Shown: positions 1 to 7,925 of the stretch, one piece after another | Layout of the letters: the number at the start of each line of letters is the position of its first letter | Numbering within the stretch: position 1 is the first letter of the stretch | NCBI RefSeq assembly: GCF_013387465.1 | Contig: NZ_VYGV01000028.1 | Coordinates: 273,501 to 337,500 of the forward strand | Length of the DNA stretch: 64,000 nucleotides | Source of the DNA: Hydrogenophaga aromaticivorans | GTDB lineage: Bacteria; Pseudomonadota; Gammaproteobacteria; Burkholderiales; Burkholderiaceae_C | Reading direction: 5' to 3' | The notes under the pieces: generated by a model | Seen by the model: the letters and a program-made list of their open reading frames with translations, nothing else | Database searches by the model: none | What the model was told of the DNA's origin: nothing | Program-made: the position numbers and the translations under genes

Positions 1-2
1 CC

Positions 3-2501
3 GGTGAAATCGGCGCGCTGCCCAACGTCGCGGGCCAGAGCATCGCCGCCACCGTGGTGGTCAATGGCCAGCTTGGCAGCGTGGAACAGTTCGGCAACAT
101 CGTGCTGCGTGCCAGCAGCGACGGCGCCACCGTGCGCCTGAAAGACGTGGCCCGCATCGAGCTCGGTGCCCAGGCCTACGCCACCTCGGCGCGCCTGAAC
201 GGCACGCCATCTACGGGTATCGGTGTGCAGCTTTCGCCGAGCGGCAACGCGCTGGCCACGGCCGAAGCGGTGCGCGAGAAGATGGCGGAACTGGAGAAGT
301 TTTTCCCCGCGGGCATGACCTGGGCCATCCCTTACGACAGCTCGCGCTTCGTGAAAATCTCCATCCAGCAGGTGGCCGTGACGTTGGCCGAAGCGGTGGC
401 GCTGGTGTTCCTGGTGATGTTCCTGTTCCTGCAGAACTGGCGCTACACGCTGATTCCGACCCTGGTGGTGCCGGTGGCGCTGCTGGGCACGTTCGCCGGC
501 CTGATGGCCCTGGGCTTCTCGATCAACGTGCTCACCATGTTCGGCATGGTGCTGGTGATCGGCATCGTGGTGGACGACGCCATCGTGGTGGTGGAGAACG
601 TCGAACGCATCATGAGTGAAGAAGGCCTGCCGCCGTTGCAGGCGACGCGCAAGGCCATGGGCCAGATCTCGGGCGCCATCATCGGCGTGACCGTGGTGCT
701 GATCTCGGTGTTCGTGCCGCTGGCGTTTTTCAGCGGTTCGGTGGGCAACATCTACCGCCAGTTCGCAGCGGTGATGGGCATGTCCATCGGCTTCTCGGCC
801 TTCATGGCGCTCTCGCTCACGCCCGCACTCTGTGCCACGTTGCTCAAGCCGGTGGAGGCGGGGCATGCCCACGCCAAGACCGGCTTCTTCGGCTGGTTCA
901 ACCGCGGTTTTTCCCGCACCGCCAAAGGCTATGAAGGTGGCGTGGCGAAACTGCTGCCGCGCGCCGGCCGCACGCTGCTGATCTACGTCGCCATCGTGGC
1001 CGCCGCGGCCGTGGTCTACATGCGCCTGCCGACCTCGTTCCTGCCCAACGAAGACCAGGGTAACTTGCTGGTCAACGTGCAGCTGCCACCGGGTGCGACG
1101 CAGGAGCGCACGCTGGCCGTGATGAAGCAGGTCGAAGGCTTCATGCTTCAGCAGCCGGAGGTGCAGAGCATGGTCGGCGTGCTGGGCTTCAGCTTCTCGG
1201 GCCAGGGCCAGAACGCCGCGCTCGCGTTCGTCACGCTCAAGGACTGGTCCGAACGCTCGGGCGAAGGCAGCGCGGCCCAGGCCGTGGCCGGCCGGGCTTT
1301 CGGTGCGCTGTCGGGCATCCGCGATGCGTTCATCTTCCCGCTGAGCCCGCCGCCCATTCCCGAGCTCGGGGCTTCGTCGGGCTTCAGCTTCCGGCTGCAG
1401 GACCGTGCCGGCCGAGGCAGTGAAGCGCTGCTGTCGGCGCGCAACCAGATGCTGGGCATGGCCTCGCAGAGCAAGCTGCTGACGCAGGTGCGCCCGGACG
1501 GTCTGGAAGACGCGCCGCAGCTGCAGATCGACATCGACCGCGAGAAGGCCAACGCCCTGGGGGTCGGATTCGATGCGATCAGTGGCGCCATCGGCACCGC
1601 GCTGGGTTCCAGCTACGTCAACGACTTCCCGAACGCGGGTCGCCTGCAGCGGGTGGTGGTGCAGGCCGATGCCACGGCGCGCATGCAGCCCGAAGACCTG
1701 TTGCGCATCAACGTGCTCAACAGCAAGGCGCAGGCGGTTCCGCTGTCGGCCTTTGCCACCACGCGCTGGATCACCGGCCCGATGCAGACCGTGCGCTACA
1801 ACGGCTACCCGTCGATGCGCATCAGCGGCAGCGCCGCGCCGGGCGTGAGCACCGGCCAGGCCATGGCCGAGATGGAAGCGCTGGCGGGCAAGCTGCCGCA
1901 GGGCTTCGGCTTTGAATGGACGGGTCAGTCGCGCGAAGAAAAGCTCGCCGGTTCGCAGGCCATGATCCTCTACGCCTTCGCCATCCTGGCGGTGTTCCTC
2001 GCGCTCGCCGCCTTGTACGAAAGCTGGTCGATCCCGCTGGCCGTGGTGCTGGTGGTGCCGCTGGGTGTGCTCGGTGTGCTGCTGTCGACGCTGCTGCGGG
2101 GCTATTCGAACGACGTCTACTTCCAGGTGGGCCTGATCACCATCATCGGTCTGTCGGCGAAGAACGCGATCCTGATCATCGAGTTCGCCAAGGACCTGCA
2201 GGCGCAGGGCAAGAGCGTGATCGAAGCGGCGCTGGCCGCGGCCCACATCCGGTTCCGCCCGATCATCATGACCTCGCTGGCGTTCACGCTGGGTGTGTTG
2301 CCGCTGGCGCTGGCCACCGGCGCGGGCTCGGCCAGCCAGCGCGCCATCGGCACCGGCGTCATCGGCGGCATGCTCACGGGCACTGTGCTGGCGGTGGTGT
2401 TCGTGCCGATCTTTTTTGTGGTGGTGCGCACCTTGTTCAAGGGCAGCGATCGACAGCACCGTCGGGAAGCCGAAGAAGCCGAACACCATGGAGTGCATTG
2501 A
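3..2501 (+). CDS. RND multidrug efflux inner-membrane pump, AcrB/MexB (HAE1) family, 5' end outside the window
   Basis: Proton-driven inner-membrane pump that passes hydrophobic compounds to a periplasmic adaptor and an outer-membrane channel. The reading frame is open from position 3 and already matches AcrB-type porter sequence, so the true start lies upstream and roughly the first fifth of the protein is missing. The proton-relay aspartate pair (GIVVDDAIVVVEN) is encoded near 573-578 and the relay lysine (GLSAKNAILIIEF) near 2160. Hydrophobic stretches match the paired six-helix bundles of the family. The next gene encodes an outer-membrane factor, so this is the distal part of an adaptor-pump-channel operon whose adaptor and repressor should lie upstream. 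Family is certain; substrates cannot be read from sequence. Confidence 0.95.
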   Translation, partial: GEIGALPNVAGQSIAATVVVNGQLGSVEQFGNIVLRASSDGATVRLKDVARIELGAQAYATSARLNGTPSTGIGVQLSPSGNALATAEAVREKMAELEKFFPAGMTWAIPYDSSRFVKISIQQVAVTLAEAVALVFLVMFLFLQNWRYTLIPTLVVPVALLGTFAGLMALGFSINVLTMFGMVLVIGIVVDDAIVVVENVERIMSEEGLPPLQATRKAMGQISGAIIGVTVVLISVFVPLAFFSGSVGNIYRQFAAVMGMSIGFSAFMALSLTPALCATLLKPVEAGHAHAKTGFFGWFNRGFSRTAKGYEGGVAKLLPRAGRTLLIYVAIVAAAAVVYMRLPTSFLPNEDQGNLLVNVQLPPGATQERTLAVMKQVEGFMLQQPEVQSMVGVLGFSFSGQGQNAALAFVTLKDWSERSGEGSAAQAVAGRAFGALSGIRDAFIFPLSPPPIPELGASSGFSFRLQDRAGRGSEALLSARNQMLGMASQSKLLTQVRPDGLEDAPQLQIDIDREKANALGVGFDAISGAIGTALGSSYVNDFPNAGRLQRVVVQADATARMQPEDLLRINVLNSKAQAVPLSAFATTRWITGPMQTVRYNGYPSMRISGSAAPGVSTGQAMAEMEALAGKLPQGFGFEWTGQSREEKLAGSQAMILYAFAILAVFLALAALYESWSIPLAVVLVVPLGVLGVLLSTLLRGYSNDVYFQVGLITIIGLSAKNAILIIEFAKDLQAQGKSVIEAALAAAHIRFRPIIMTSLAFTLGVLPLALATGAGSASQRAIGTGVIGGMLTGTVLAVVFVPIFFVVVRTLFKGSDRQHRREAEEAEHHGVH

Positions 2502-2510
2502 GATGGAACA

Positions 2511-2600
2511 CCCCCGCCGCGCTGCGCGCGACCCCCTCAAGGGGGCGGCACTGGCCGTCCGGCAAAGCCGGCCCGGCGGTGCCCTGGATGGCGCTTCTTC
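2511..2600. repeat. Intergenic repeat, copy A
   Basis: This GC-rich non-coding block between the pump and outer-membrane-factor genes contains nested inverted repeats: CCCCCTCAAGGGGG, and GCCGG arms around CAAA. It ends in CTGGATGG followed by a CTTCTTCTT run. A related block follows the next gene at 4035-4135, with the same order of a C/G hairpin, a CCGG..AAGCCGG arm, CGGTG and CTGGATGG. I recognise this layout as a repeat common between genes in Comamonadaceae genomes. A transcription or mRNA-stability role is inference only. Confidence 0.6.
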
Positions 2601-2645
2601 TTTCGTTGCGTCGTGTCTTTCTCGATACGCGCTGGAGCCACTGAC

Positions 2646-4034
2646 ATGATTTCTACTCTCAATATGCGCCGCAGCGCACTGGCCCTGGCGGTCCTGACGC
2701 TGGCCGGCTGCTCCTTCATCCCCACCTACGAGCGTCCGGCCGCGCCGGTTGCCGCAGCATGGTCCGGCGTGACGCCGGTGGCCGCGGCGACGCCGGCCGC
2801 CGAGGTTGCGTGGGCGGACTTCGTGAGCGATGCGCGCCTGCGCGAACTCATCGGTCTGGCGATCAAGAACAACCGCGACCTGCGCGTCGCCACGCTGAAC
2901 ATCGAGCAGGTGCGTGCGCAGTACCAGATCCGCCGCGCCGACCAGTTCCCCACGCTGAACCTCGCCGCCACGGGCAGCCGTGAGAGCAATGCCGACGACA
3001 GCATCACCAGCCTGTACACGGCGGGGCTGGCGATGAGCGGCTGGGAGATCGACTTTTTCGGTCGGATCGCCAGCCTGAAGGAAGTGGCCCTGGCCCAGTA
3101 CCTGGCCAGCGAAGAAGCGCGCCACGCGGCGCAGACCAGCCTGGTGGCCTCGGTCGCCAGCACCTGGCTGAGCCTGCAGGCCAGCGACGAACTGCTGGCG
3201 CTGACGCAGCGAACGCTCGCCACGCGCCGGGATTCGCTGCGCCTGACCAAGCTGCGCTTTGACAACGGCGCCACGTCAGCGCTGGACCTGCGCCAGGCCG
3301 AGTCGCTGACCGCGGCGGCCGAGTCCGCGCTGGCCCAGCAGCAGCGCCAGCGCGCGCTGGACCTCAACGCGCTTACGCTGCTGGTGGGTCAACCGCTGCC
3401 CGCCGCGCTGGCCGATCCGGCCAAGGACGCGGTGACCACGCAACCGCTGTTCCGCGACCTGCCCGCCGGCCTGCCGTCGGACCTGCTCACCCGCCGGGCG
3501 GACATCCGCCAGGCCGAGCAGACGCTGATCGCGGCGAACGCCAACATCGGTGCGGCGCGCGCGGCGTTTTTTCCGCGCATCTCGCTCACCGCCAGCGTGG
3601 GATCGGCCAGCAGCGAACTCTCGGGTCTGTTCAAGGGCGGTTCCTGGGGCTTCTCGCTGGCGCCGCAGGCCCTGCTGCCCATCTTTGATGCGGGCCGCAA
3701 CCGGGCCGGCCTGGAGTCGGCCCGGGTGGGTCGGGAGATGGCGGTGGCGCAGTACGAAAAGGCCATCCAGACGGCTTTCCGCGAAGTGGCCGATGCGCTC
3801 GCCGGACGCGCCACGCTGGGCGAGCAACTGCGCGCCCAGCAGGCCCAGGCCACGGCCGAGGCCGAGCGTTTCCGCCTGGCGGAGCTGCGCTACCGCAACG
3901 GCGTGGCCAGCTTCCTCGACGTGCTGGATGCGCAGCGTTCGCTGTTCAGCACCCAGCAGGCCCTGACGCAGACGCGACTGGCCCAGCAGCAGAACCAGGT
4001 CGCCCTCTACAAGGCGCTCGGCGGCGGATACTGA
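2646..4034 (+). CDS. Outer-membrane efflux lipoprotein (NodT/OprM-type outer-membrane factor)
   Basis: TolC-like trimeric channel that completes the RND system encoded just upstream. The chosen ATG at 2646 has a GGAG ribosome site eight bases before it. It yields a lipoprotein signal with lipobox LAGC and Cys22 as the lipidated residue; an upstream in-frame GTG at 2613 would place extra polar residues before the signal and is less likely. The 462-residue product shows the two homologous OEP halves, each ending in long alpha-helical hairpin sequence (for example the region with LRQAESLTAAAESALAQQQ), and has the normal family length. It is separated from the pump gene by an intergenic repeat and is probably co-transcribed with it. 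Confidence 0.93.
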   Translation: MISTLNMRRSALALAVLTLAGCSFIPTYERPAAPVAAAWSGVTPVAAATPAAEVAWADFVSDARLRELIGLAIKNNRDLRVATLNIEQVRAQYQIRRADQFPTLNLAATGSRESNADDSITSLYTAGLAMSGWEIDFFGRIASLKEVALAQYLASEEARHAAQTSLVASVASTWLSLQASDELLALTQRTLATRRDSLRLTKLRFDNGATSALDLRQAESLTAAAESALAQQQRQRALDLNALTLLVGQPLPAALADPAKDAVTTQPLFRDLPAGLPSDLLTRRADIRQAEQTLIAANANIGAARAAFFPRISLTASVGSASSELSGLFKGGSWGFSLAPQALLPIFDAGRNRAGLESARVGREMAVAQYEKAIQTAFREVADALAGRATLGEQLRAQQAQATAEAERFRLAELRYRNGVASFLDVLDAQRSLFSTQQALTQTRLAQQQNQVALYKALGGGY

Positions 4035-4135
4035 CCCCCCCTGTGCCGCTTCCCCCCGGTGGGGGGACCACACCTGTGGCCCGGCCAAGCCGGGTCGGTG
4101 TGTGCTGGATGGTTCTCCGCTGCTTCTGAGCGCTT
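4035..4135. repeat. Intergenic repeat, copy B
   Basis: Non-coding block between two convergent genes, related to the copy at 2511-2600. It contains CCCCCCGGTGGGGGG, then CCCGGCCAAGCCGGG, then CGGTGTGTGCTGGATGG. The two stem-loops could end transcription in both directions, but there is no clear T-run. It is placed so that it flanks the outer-membrane-factor gene together with copy A. Confidence 0.55.
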
Positions 4136-4150
4136 GGGCCGTCGACGTCT

Positions 4151-5023
4151 TCAGACTTGCGGCAAATCGTAGAAACGCATGATGTAGTCCCAGGCCGCCT
4201 GGGGGTCGTCCACGTACTCGAACAGCTTCAGGTCTTCGGCCGAAATCATGCCTTCTTCGACCAGCACGTCGAAGTTGATCAGGCGTTTCCAGTAGTCGCT
4301 GCCGAACAGCACGATCGGCACCGGCTTGGCCTTCTTGCACTGCACCAGCGTGATCACCTCGAACAGCTCGTCGAGCGTGCCAAAGCCGCCCGGGAACGCC
4401 ACCAGCGCCTTGGCGCGCATCATGAAATGCATCTTGCGCAGCGCAAAGTAGTGGAACTTGAAGCTGAGTTCGGGCGTGATGTACTGGTTGCCCGACTGCT
4501 CGTGCGGCAGCGAGATGTTCAGGCCCACGTTGAGCGTGGCTTCGTCGTGCGCGCCGCGGTTGGCCGCCTCCATGATGCCGGGACCGCCACCGGTGCAGAT
4601 GAAGAGCTGGTCTTCGCGCGGGCAGCGCTTGCTGTAGCGCGCCACGATGCGGGCGAATTCGCGCGCCTGGACGTAGTGGCGGGCGTTGCGCAACAAGGCG
4701 CGGGCCTTGGCAATCGCCTGTGGGTTGCCGCTGGCTTCGGCCGCGGCCAAGTGTTCCTGCGCAATGCCGGGTTCGCGCACGCGCGCGCTGCCAAAGACAA
4801 CGATGGTGTTTTCTATGCCCAGTTCTCGCTGTGCGAGATCGGGTTTGAGCATTTCCAGCTGGAAGCGGATGCCGCGCGTTTCGCGGCGCAGCAGGAACTC
4901 GGGGTCGGCGAATGCCAGACGGTAGGCGTCGGCCTTCAGCGGGCGCCCTTTGTTGGAGTGCGACTGCAGCTCGGCCCAGGCGTCAGCCAGGCGGCGTTCG
5001 TTCAGGTCTTGGGTGGCTTCCAT
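4151..5023 (-). CDS. LOG-family protein (Rossmann-fold nucleotide phosphoribohydrolase, TIGR00730-type)
   Basis: Members hydrolyse nucleoside monophosphates, with cytokinin riboside monophosphates the best-known substrates, to a free base and ribose 5-phosphate. They were long misannotated as lysine decarboxylases. The family signature is intact: GGGPGIMEAAN at residues 145-155 and PGGFGTLDELFE at 211-222, which carries the substrate-binding loop and catalytic Glu. At 290 residues this is the long bacterial form with an N-terminal extension of about 70 residues. It is cytoplasmic and monocistronic, convergent with the outer-membrane-factor gene. The physiological substrate in this organism is unknown. 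Confidence 0.88.
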   Translation of the reverse strand: MEATQDLNERRLADAWAELQSHSNKGRPLKADAYRLAFADPEFLLRRETRGIRFQLEMLKPDLAQRELGIENTIVVFGSARVREPGIAQEHLAAAEASGNPQAIAKARALLRNARHYVQAREFARIVARYSKRCPREDQLFICTGGGPGIMEAANRGAHDEATLNVGLNISLPHEQSGNQYITPELSFKFHYFALRKMHFMMRAKALVAFPGGFGTLDELFEVITLVQCKKAKPVPIVLFGSDYWKRLINFDVLVEEGMISAEDLKLFEYVDDPQAAWDYIMRFYDLPQV

Positions 5024-5085
5024 GCGGGGCTCCTTCGGTTGTTCGTTTCAGTGATTGTGTCCTGCAGCCTTGATCGCTCCGGCGC

Positions 5086-5964
5086 TCAGAGGCCCAGGGC
5101 CAGTGCCAGCGGCACGAAGACCACGGCCAGCGCATTGCCCAGCATGATCATGGCGGCCACCTTCTCGGGTTCCTGGTGGTAACGGTCGGCCAGCATGAAC
5201 TGCATCACGGCTGGTGGCAAGGCCGCAAACAGCAGCAACTGGCCGCGCGCGGCACCTTCGATACCCAGCACCCAGGCCAGCGGGATGGCGATGACCAGGC
5301 CGATGAGCGGACGGGCCAGCGCACCAAGCAAACCGAGTGCCAGACCCGCGCGGGTGAGCGAGGTCAGGCGCACGCCGAGCGCGAACAGCATCATGGGGAG
5401 CAGGGCGTCCCCGAGCAGCTTGAGACCCGAGAGCAACACGTCGGGTGGGCGCACATCGGTCAGCGCACTCAGAAAGCCCAGCGCGGTGCCGATCATCAGC
5501 GGGCTGGTGAGCAGGTCGCGTGTGCGGGCCTGGCGGCTGGTGATGCGCGCACCGAGGGAAAAGTGGAACAGGTTGCTGACCGAGAACAGCGCCACCGCGG
5601 CGCCGAAGTTCGACGGACCAAACGCCAGCAGGGCCAGCGGCAGGCCCATGTTGCCGCAGTTGTTGAACATCACCACCGGCACCAGGGTGCGCGGCTGGGC
5701 ACCGAATGCGCGGGCCAGCGGCCAGGCCAGCAGGCCGCCACCCAGGATCAGCACCGTGCCGCCGATCAGCAGCGGCACATGGTCGGCCAGGCGAAAGTCC
5801 TTGGCCGCGAGCGCCGAGTACACCAGCACGGGCGCCAGCACGTCCAGCGCAATGCGGTTGAACACCGTCAGGTCGGGCGGCTGGCGGCGCGCGTAACCGT
5901 AGCCGATGGCCACGATCAGGAACACCGGGATGATGACGTCGGCGATGCGGGCGATGAGGTCCAT
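5086..5964 (-). CDS. AEC-family transporter (auxin efflux carrier/malonate permease type)
   Basis: Inner-membrane secondary carrier of 292 residues built of about ten hydrophobic segments, with the family pattern of a short N-terminal helix (MDLIARIADVIIPVFLIVAI) and conserved Asn/Gly-containing helices (MFNNCGNMGLPLALLAFG). Family members move small organic anions such as malonate or malate. It lies upstream of the LOG gene on the same strand with a 62-bp gap and could share a transcript with it. No regulator or metabolic neighbour indicates the substrate. Confidence 0.82.
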   Translation of the reverse strand: MDLIARIADVIIPVFLIVAIGYGYARRQPPDLTVFNRIALDVLAPVLVYSALAAKDFRLADHVPLLIGGTVLILGGGLLAWPLARAFGAQPRTLVPVVMFNNCGNMGLPLALLAFGPSNFGAAVALFSVSNLFHFSLGARITSRQARTRDLLTSPLMIGTALGFLSALTDVRPPDVLLSGLKLLGDALLPMMLFALGVRLTSLTRAGLALGLLGALARPLIGLVIAIPLAWVLGIEGAARGQLLLFAALPPAVMQFMLADRYHQEPEKVAAMIMLGNALAVVFVPLALALGL

Positions 5965-5983
5965 GTGGGCCTTGATGAAAGCG

Positions 5984-6007
5984 AAAAGGCTCCCGCAGGA
6001 GCCTTTT
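5984..6007 (-). terminator. Rho-independent terminator of efp
   Basis: A perfect 10-bp stem AAAAGGCTCC/GGAGCCTTTT with a 4-base loop lies 21 bp beyond the efp stop on the minus strand and is followed by a T-rich end. Because both arms carry A or T runs it could also act on the other strand. Confidence 0.8.
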
Positions 6008-6028
6008 CAACGAGTCGTCAGATCAGAA

Positions 6029-6583
6029 TCAGACGCGCTTGCGGTATTCGCCAGTGCGGGTGTCGATCTCGATCTTGTCGTCCTGGGCCACGAACAGCGG
6101 CACGGCGACTTCAAAGCCGGTGGCGATCTTGGCGGGCTTGAGCACCTTGCCGGACGTGTCGCCCTTGACGGCGGGTTCGGTCCAGGTGATCACACGCTCG
6201 ACGCTGGTCGGCAGTTCGACCGAGATGGCCTTGCCGTCGTAGAACACCACTTCAACGGTCATGCCATCTTCAAGGTAGTTCAGGGCGTCGCCCATGTTTT
6301 CGGCTTCGACTTCGTACTGGTTGTATTCGCTGTCCATGCAGACGTACATGGGGTCGGCGAAGTAGGAGTAGGTGCACTCCTTCTTGTCCAGAATGATCTG
6401 GTCCATCTTGTCGTCGGCGCGGCAGACGACTTCGGTGGCCATGTTGTTCAACAGGGCCTTGAGCTTCAGGCGCACGGTGGCTGCACCGCGGCCGCCACGG
6501 GCGTATTCGGTTTTCAGGACGATCATCGGGTCCTTGCCGTGCATGATGACGTTGCCGGCGCGGAGTTCTTGAGCGATTTTCAT
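6029..6583 (-). CDS. efp: Translation elongation factor P, arginine-rhamnosylation type
   Basis: Binds between the ribosomal P and E sites and rescues ribosomes stalled on polyproline stretches. The 184-residue product has the three OB/KOW-like domains in full length. The modified loop reads EYARGGRGAATVR, and the tip residue is Arg32, the position that EarP rhamnosylates in beta- and some gammaproteobacteria; the lysine-type EF-P instead has Lys34. The start codon (ATG, 6583) gives the standard MKIAQELRAGN N-terminus. The modifying enzyme gene earP lies directly upstream on the same strand, which independently supports the Arg-type assignment. Product acts in the cytoplasm. Confidence 0.97.
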   Translation of the reverse strand: MKIAQELRAGNVIMHGKDPMIVLKTEYARGGRGAATVRLKLKALLNNMATEVVCRADDKMDQIILDKKECTYSYFADPMYVCMDSEYNQYEVEAENMGDALNYLEDGMTVEVVFYDGKAISVELPTSVERVITWTEPAVKGDTSGKVLKPAKIATGFEVAVPLFVAQDDKIEIDTRTGEYRKRV

Positions 6584-6732
6584 AAGGTTTCCAACAGTTG
6601 GGCCGCGTGTTCCGTGCATGGGTGCAAACCCGGGAACTGTGCTGATAGGGGCGATCTGTGCGGCTAAGCAGATGGCGCTCAGGAAACGGCCGCCGGGGTC
6701 TGGTGGTCCAGTTTTCTGCAAAGCCCTGAATT

Positions 6733-7863
6733 TTATCGCTTTTCGGCAATGAAATCGAGCAACTGGCTGACCAGGTCGGGTTGGGCCAGCAGGCGCTCGC
6801 GTGCGGCCAGCAGACAAGGGCGCCAGCTGGCCACCTCGCGCCAGCCCGGCCAGACGCGTTGGGCGCTGGTCATGCCGTTCCAGAGGCGGTGAAACGCGCG
6901 CAGCGATTCGGGCGCCTGCAGCCAGTCCAGGAAGGCTTCCAGCTTGGCGTGGTGTGCGTTGTCGTGCTGCGGGTAGATGTGCCACACCAGCGGTTGTCCG
7001 GCCCACAGCGCGCGCACCAGCGAGTCCTCGCCGCGCACGAAATTGAGGTCGCAGGCCCAGAGCAGGTGGTCGTAGTCGCGCTGGGTCAGGCGCGCCAGGC
7101 GGTGCAGGGTGGCCTGGCCCGCGTCCAGCCCCTGCGCCTGGGCGGCGGTCACGGCATCGGCCGCGCGCCCGGCGGTGACCAGCCAGTCGCTGGCGCCGTC
7201 TTGACCGGCCTGTTGCAGCAGCGCGGGCAGGGCGGCGGGTTCGTAGCAGAAAAGGCTGGCGCGCGGCTGGTCGGTGCGGGGCAGGTCGTGCGCAGCGAGC
7301 CATGCGCCGGCGTTGAAGGCGGCTTGCCGCTCGGGCAGGTCCTGCTCCCGCAGCAGGCCGCCGGTGGCGGCCGTGAAACCGGGGTAGAAGAACCACTTGC
7401 CCACGCCGCGCAGCGGCCCGTCAGACACCAGCGAGGGCAGCCGGTGGGAGCGCTCCACGTAGGGCTCGGCGCTCAGGTATTCGAGGTTGATCCACACCGG
7501 CGCCGGGCCACCAGCGGCGATGGCAGCCGCCCGGTGTTCCAGGGCTTCGGGCGGCGGGCGGCAGCCGAAGGTTTCGATCCAGACGTCGGCTGGCGCCAGC
7601 CCTCCCAGCAGGCCCGGCGCCAGCGGCTCGGTCCACGGCAGCACCCGCACGCCCTCGATGCGGCCTTCCAGCGCACCGGGGACCATCCAGCGCAGGTCCT
7701 CCGGCGCGTCGATCCACAGCCGCACGGTGTGCCCGCGTGCGGCCAGGCCGGCGCAGAAGCGCCAGCAGACGCCGATGTCGCCGAGGTTGTCGATGACCTG
7801 GCAGAAGATGTCCCAGCGCAAGGGGGTGTCCGGATTGGGTGGGGAAGGATCGTTGGTCGACAT
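6733..7863 (-). CDS. earP: EF-P arginine 32 rhamnosyltransferase EarP (formerly DUF2331)
   Basis: Transfers rhamnose from dTDP-beta-L-rhamnose to Arg32 of EF-P, an inverting GT-B enzyme. The N-terminal signature is present as WDIFCQVIDNLGDIGVCWR, with Asp25 and Asp29 matching the two conserved aspartates known to be needed for activity. The C-terminal donor-site motif FVRGEDSLVRALWAG contains Glu279. Length of 376 residues is normal. The gene ends 149 bp before efp on the same strand, and the gap is large enough to hold a separate efp promoter. It is divergent from uvrC with a 62-bp shared regulatory gap. No dTDP-rhamnose synthesis genes are in the window. Confidence 0.95.
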   Translation of the reverse strand: MSTNDPSPPNPDTPLRWDIFCQVIDNLGDIGVCWRFCAGLAARGHTVRLWIDAPEDLRWMVPGALEGRIEGVRVLPWTEPLAPGLLGGLAPADVWIETFGCRPPPEALEHRAAAIAAGGPAPVWINLEYLSAEPYVERSHRLPSLVSDGPLRGVGKWFFYPGFTAATGGLLREQDLPERQAAFNAGAWLAAHDLPRTDQPRASLFCYEPAALPALLQQAGQDGASDWLVTAGRAADAVTAAQAQGLDAGQATLHRLARLTQRDYDHLLWACDLNFVRGEDSLVRALWAGQPLVWHIYPQHDNAHHAKLEAFLDWLQAPESLRAFHRLWNGMTSAQRVWPGWREVASWRPCLLAARERLLAQPDLVSQLLDFIAEKR

Positions 7864-7925
7864 GGGTGTGATCTTGCCACCGACCAGCGCTGCAGGCGGC
7901 TGGTGCGCCGTTCACAATACCGCCC

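Noticed and set aside
6584..7396. EF-P drawn as a 455-residue protein fused to upstream sequence
   Set aside because: The extra N-terminal part is an out-of-frame reading of earP; the canonical EF-P start is at 6583.
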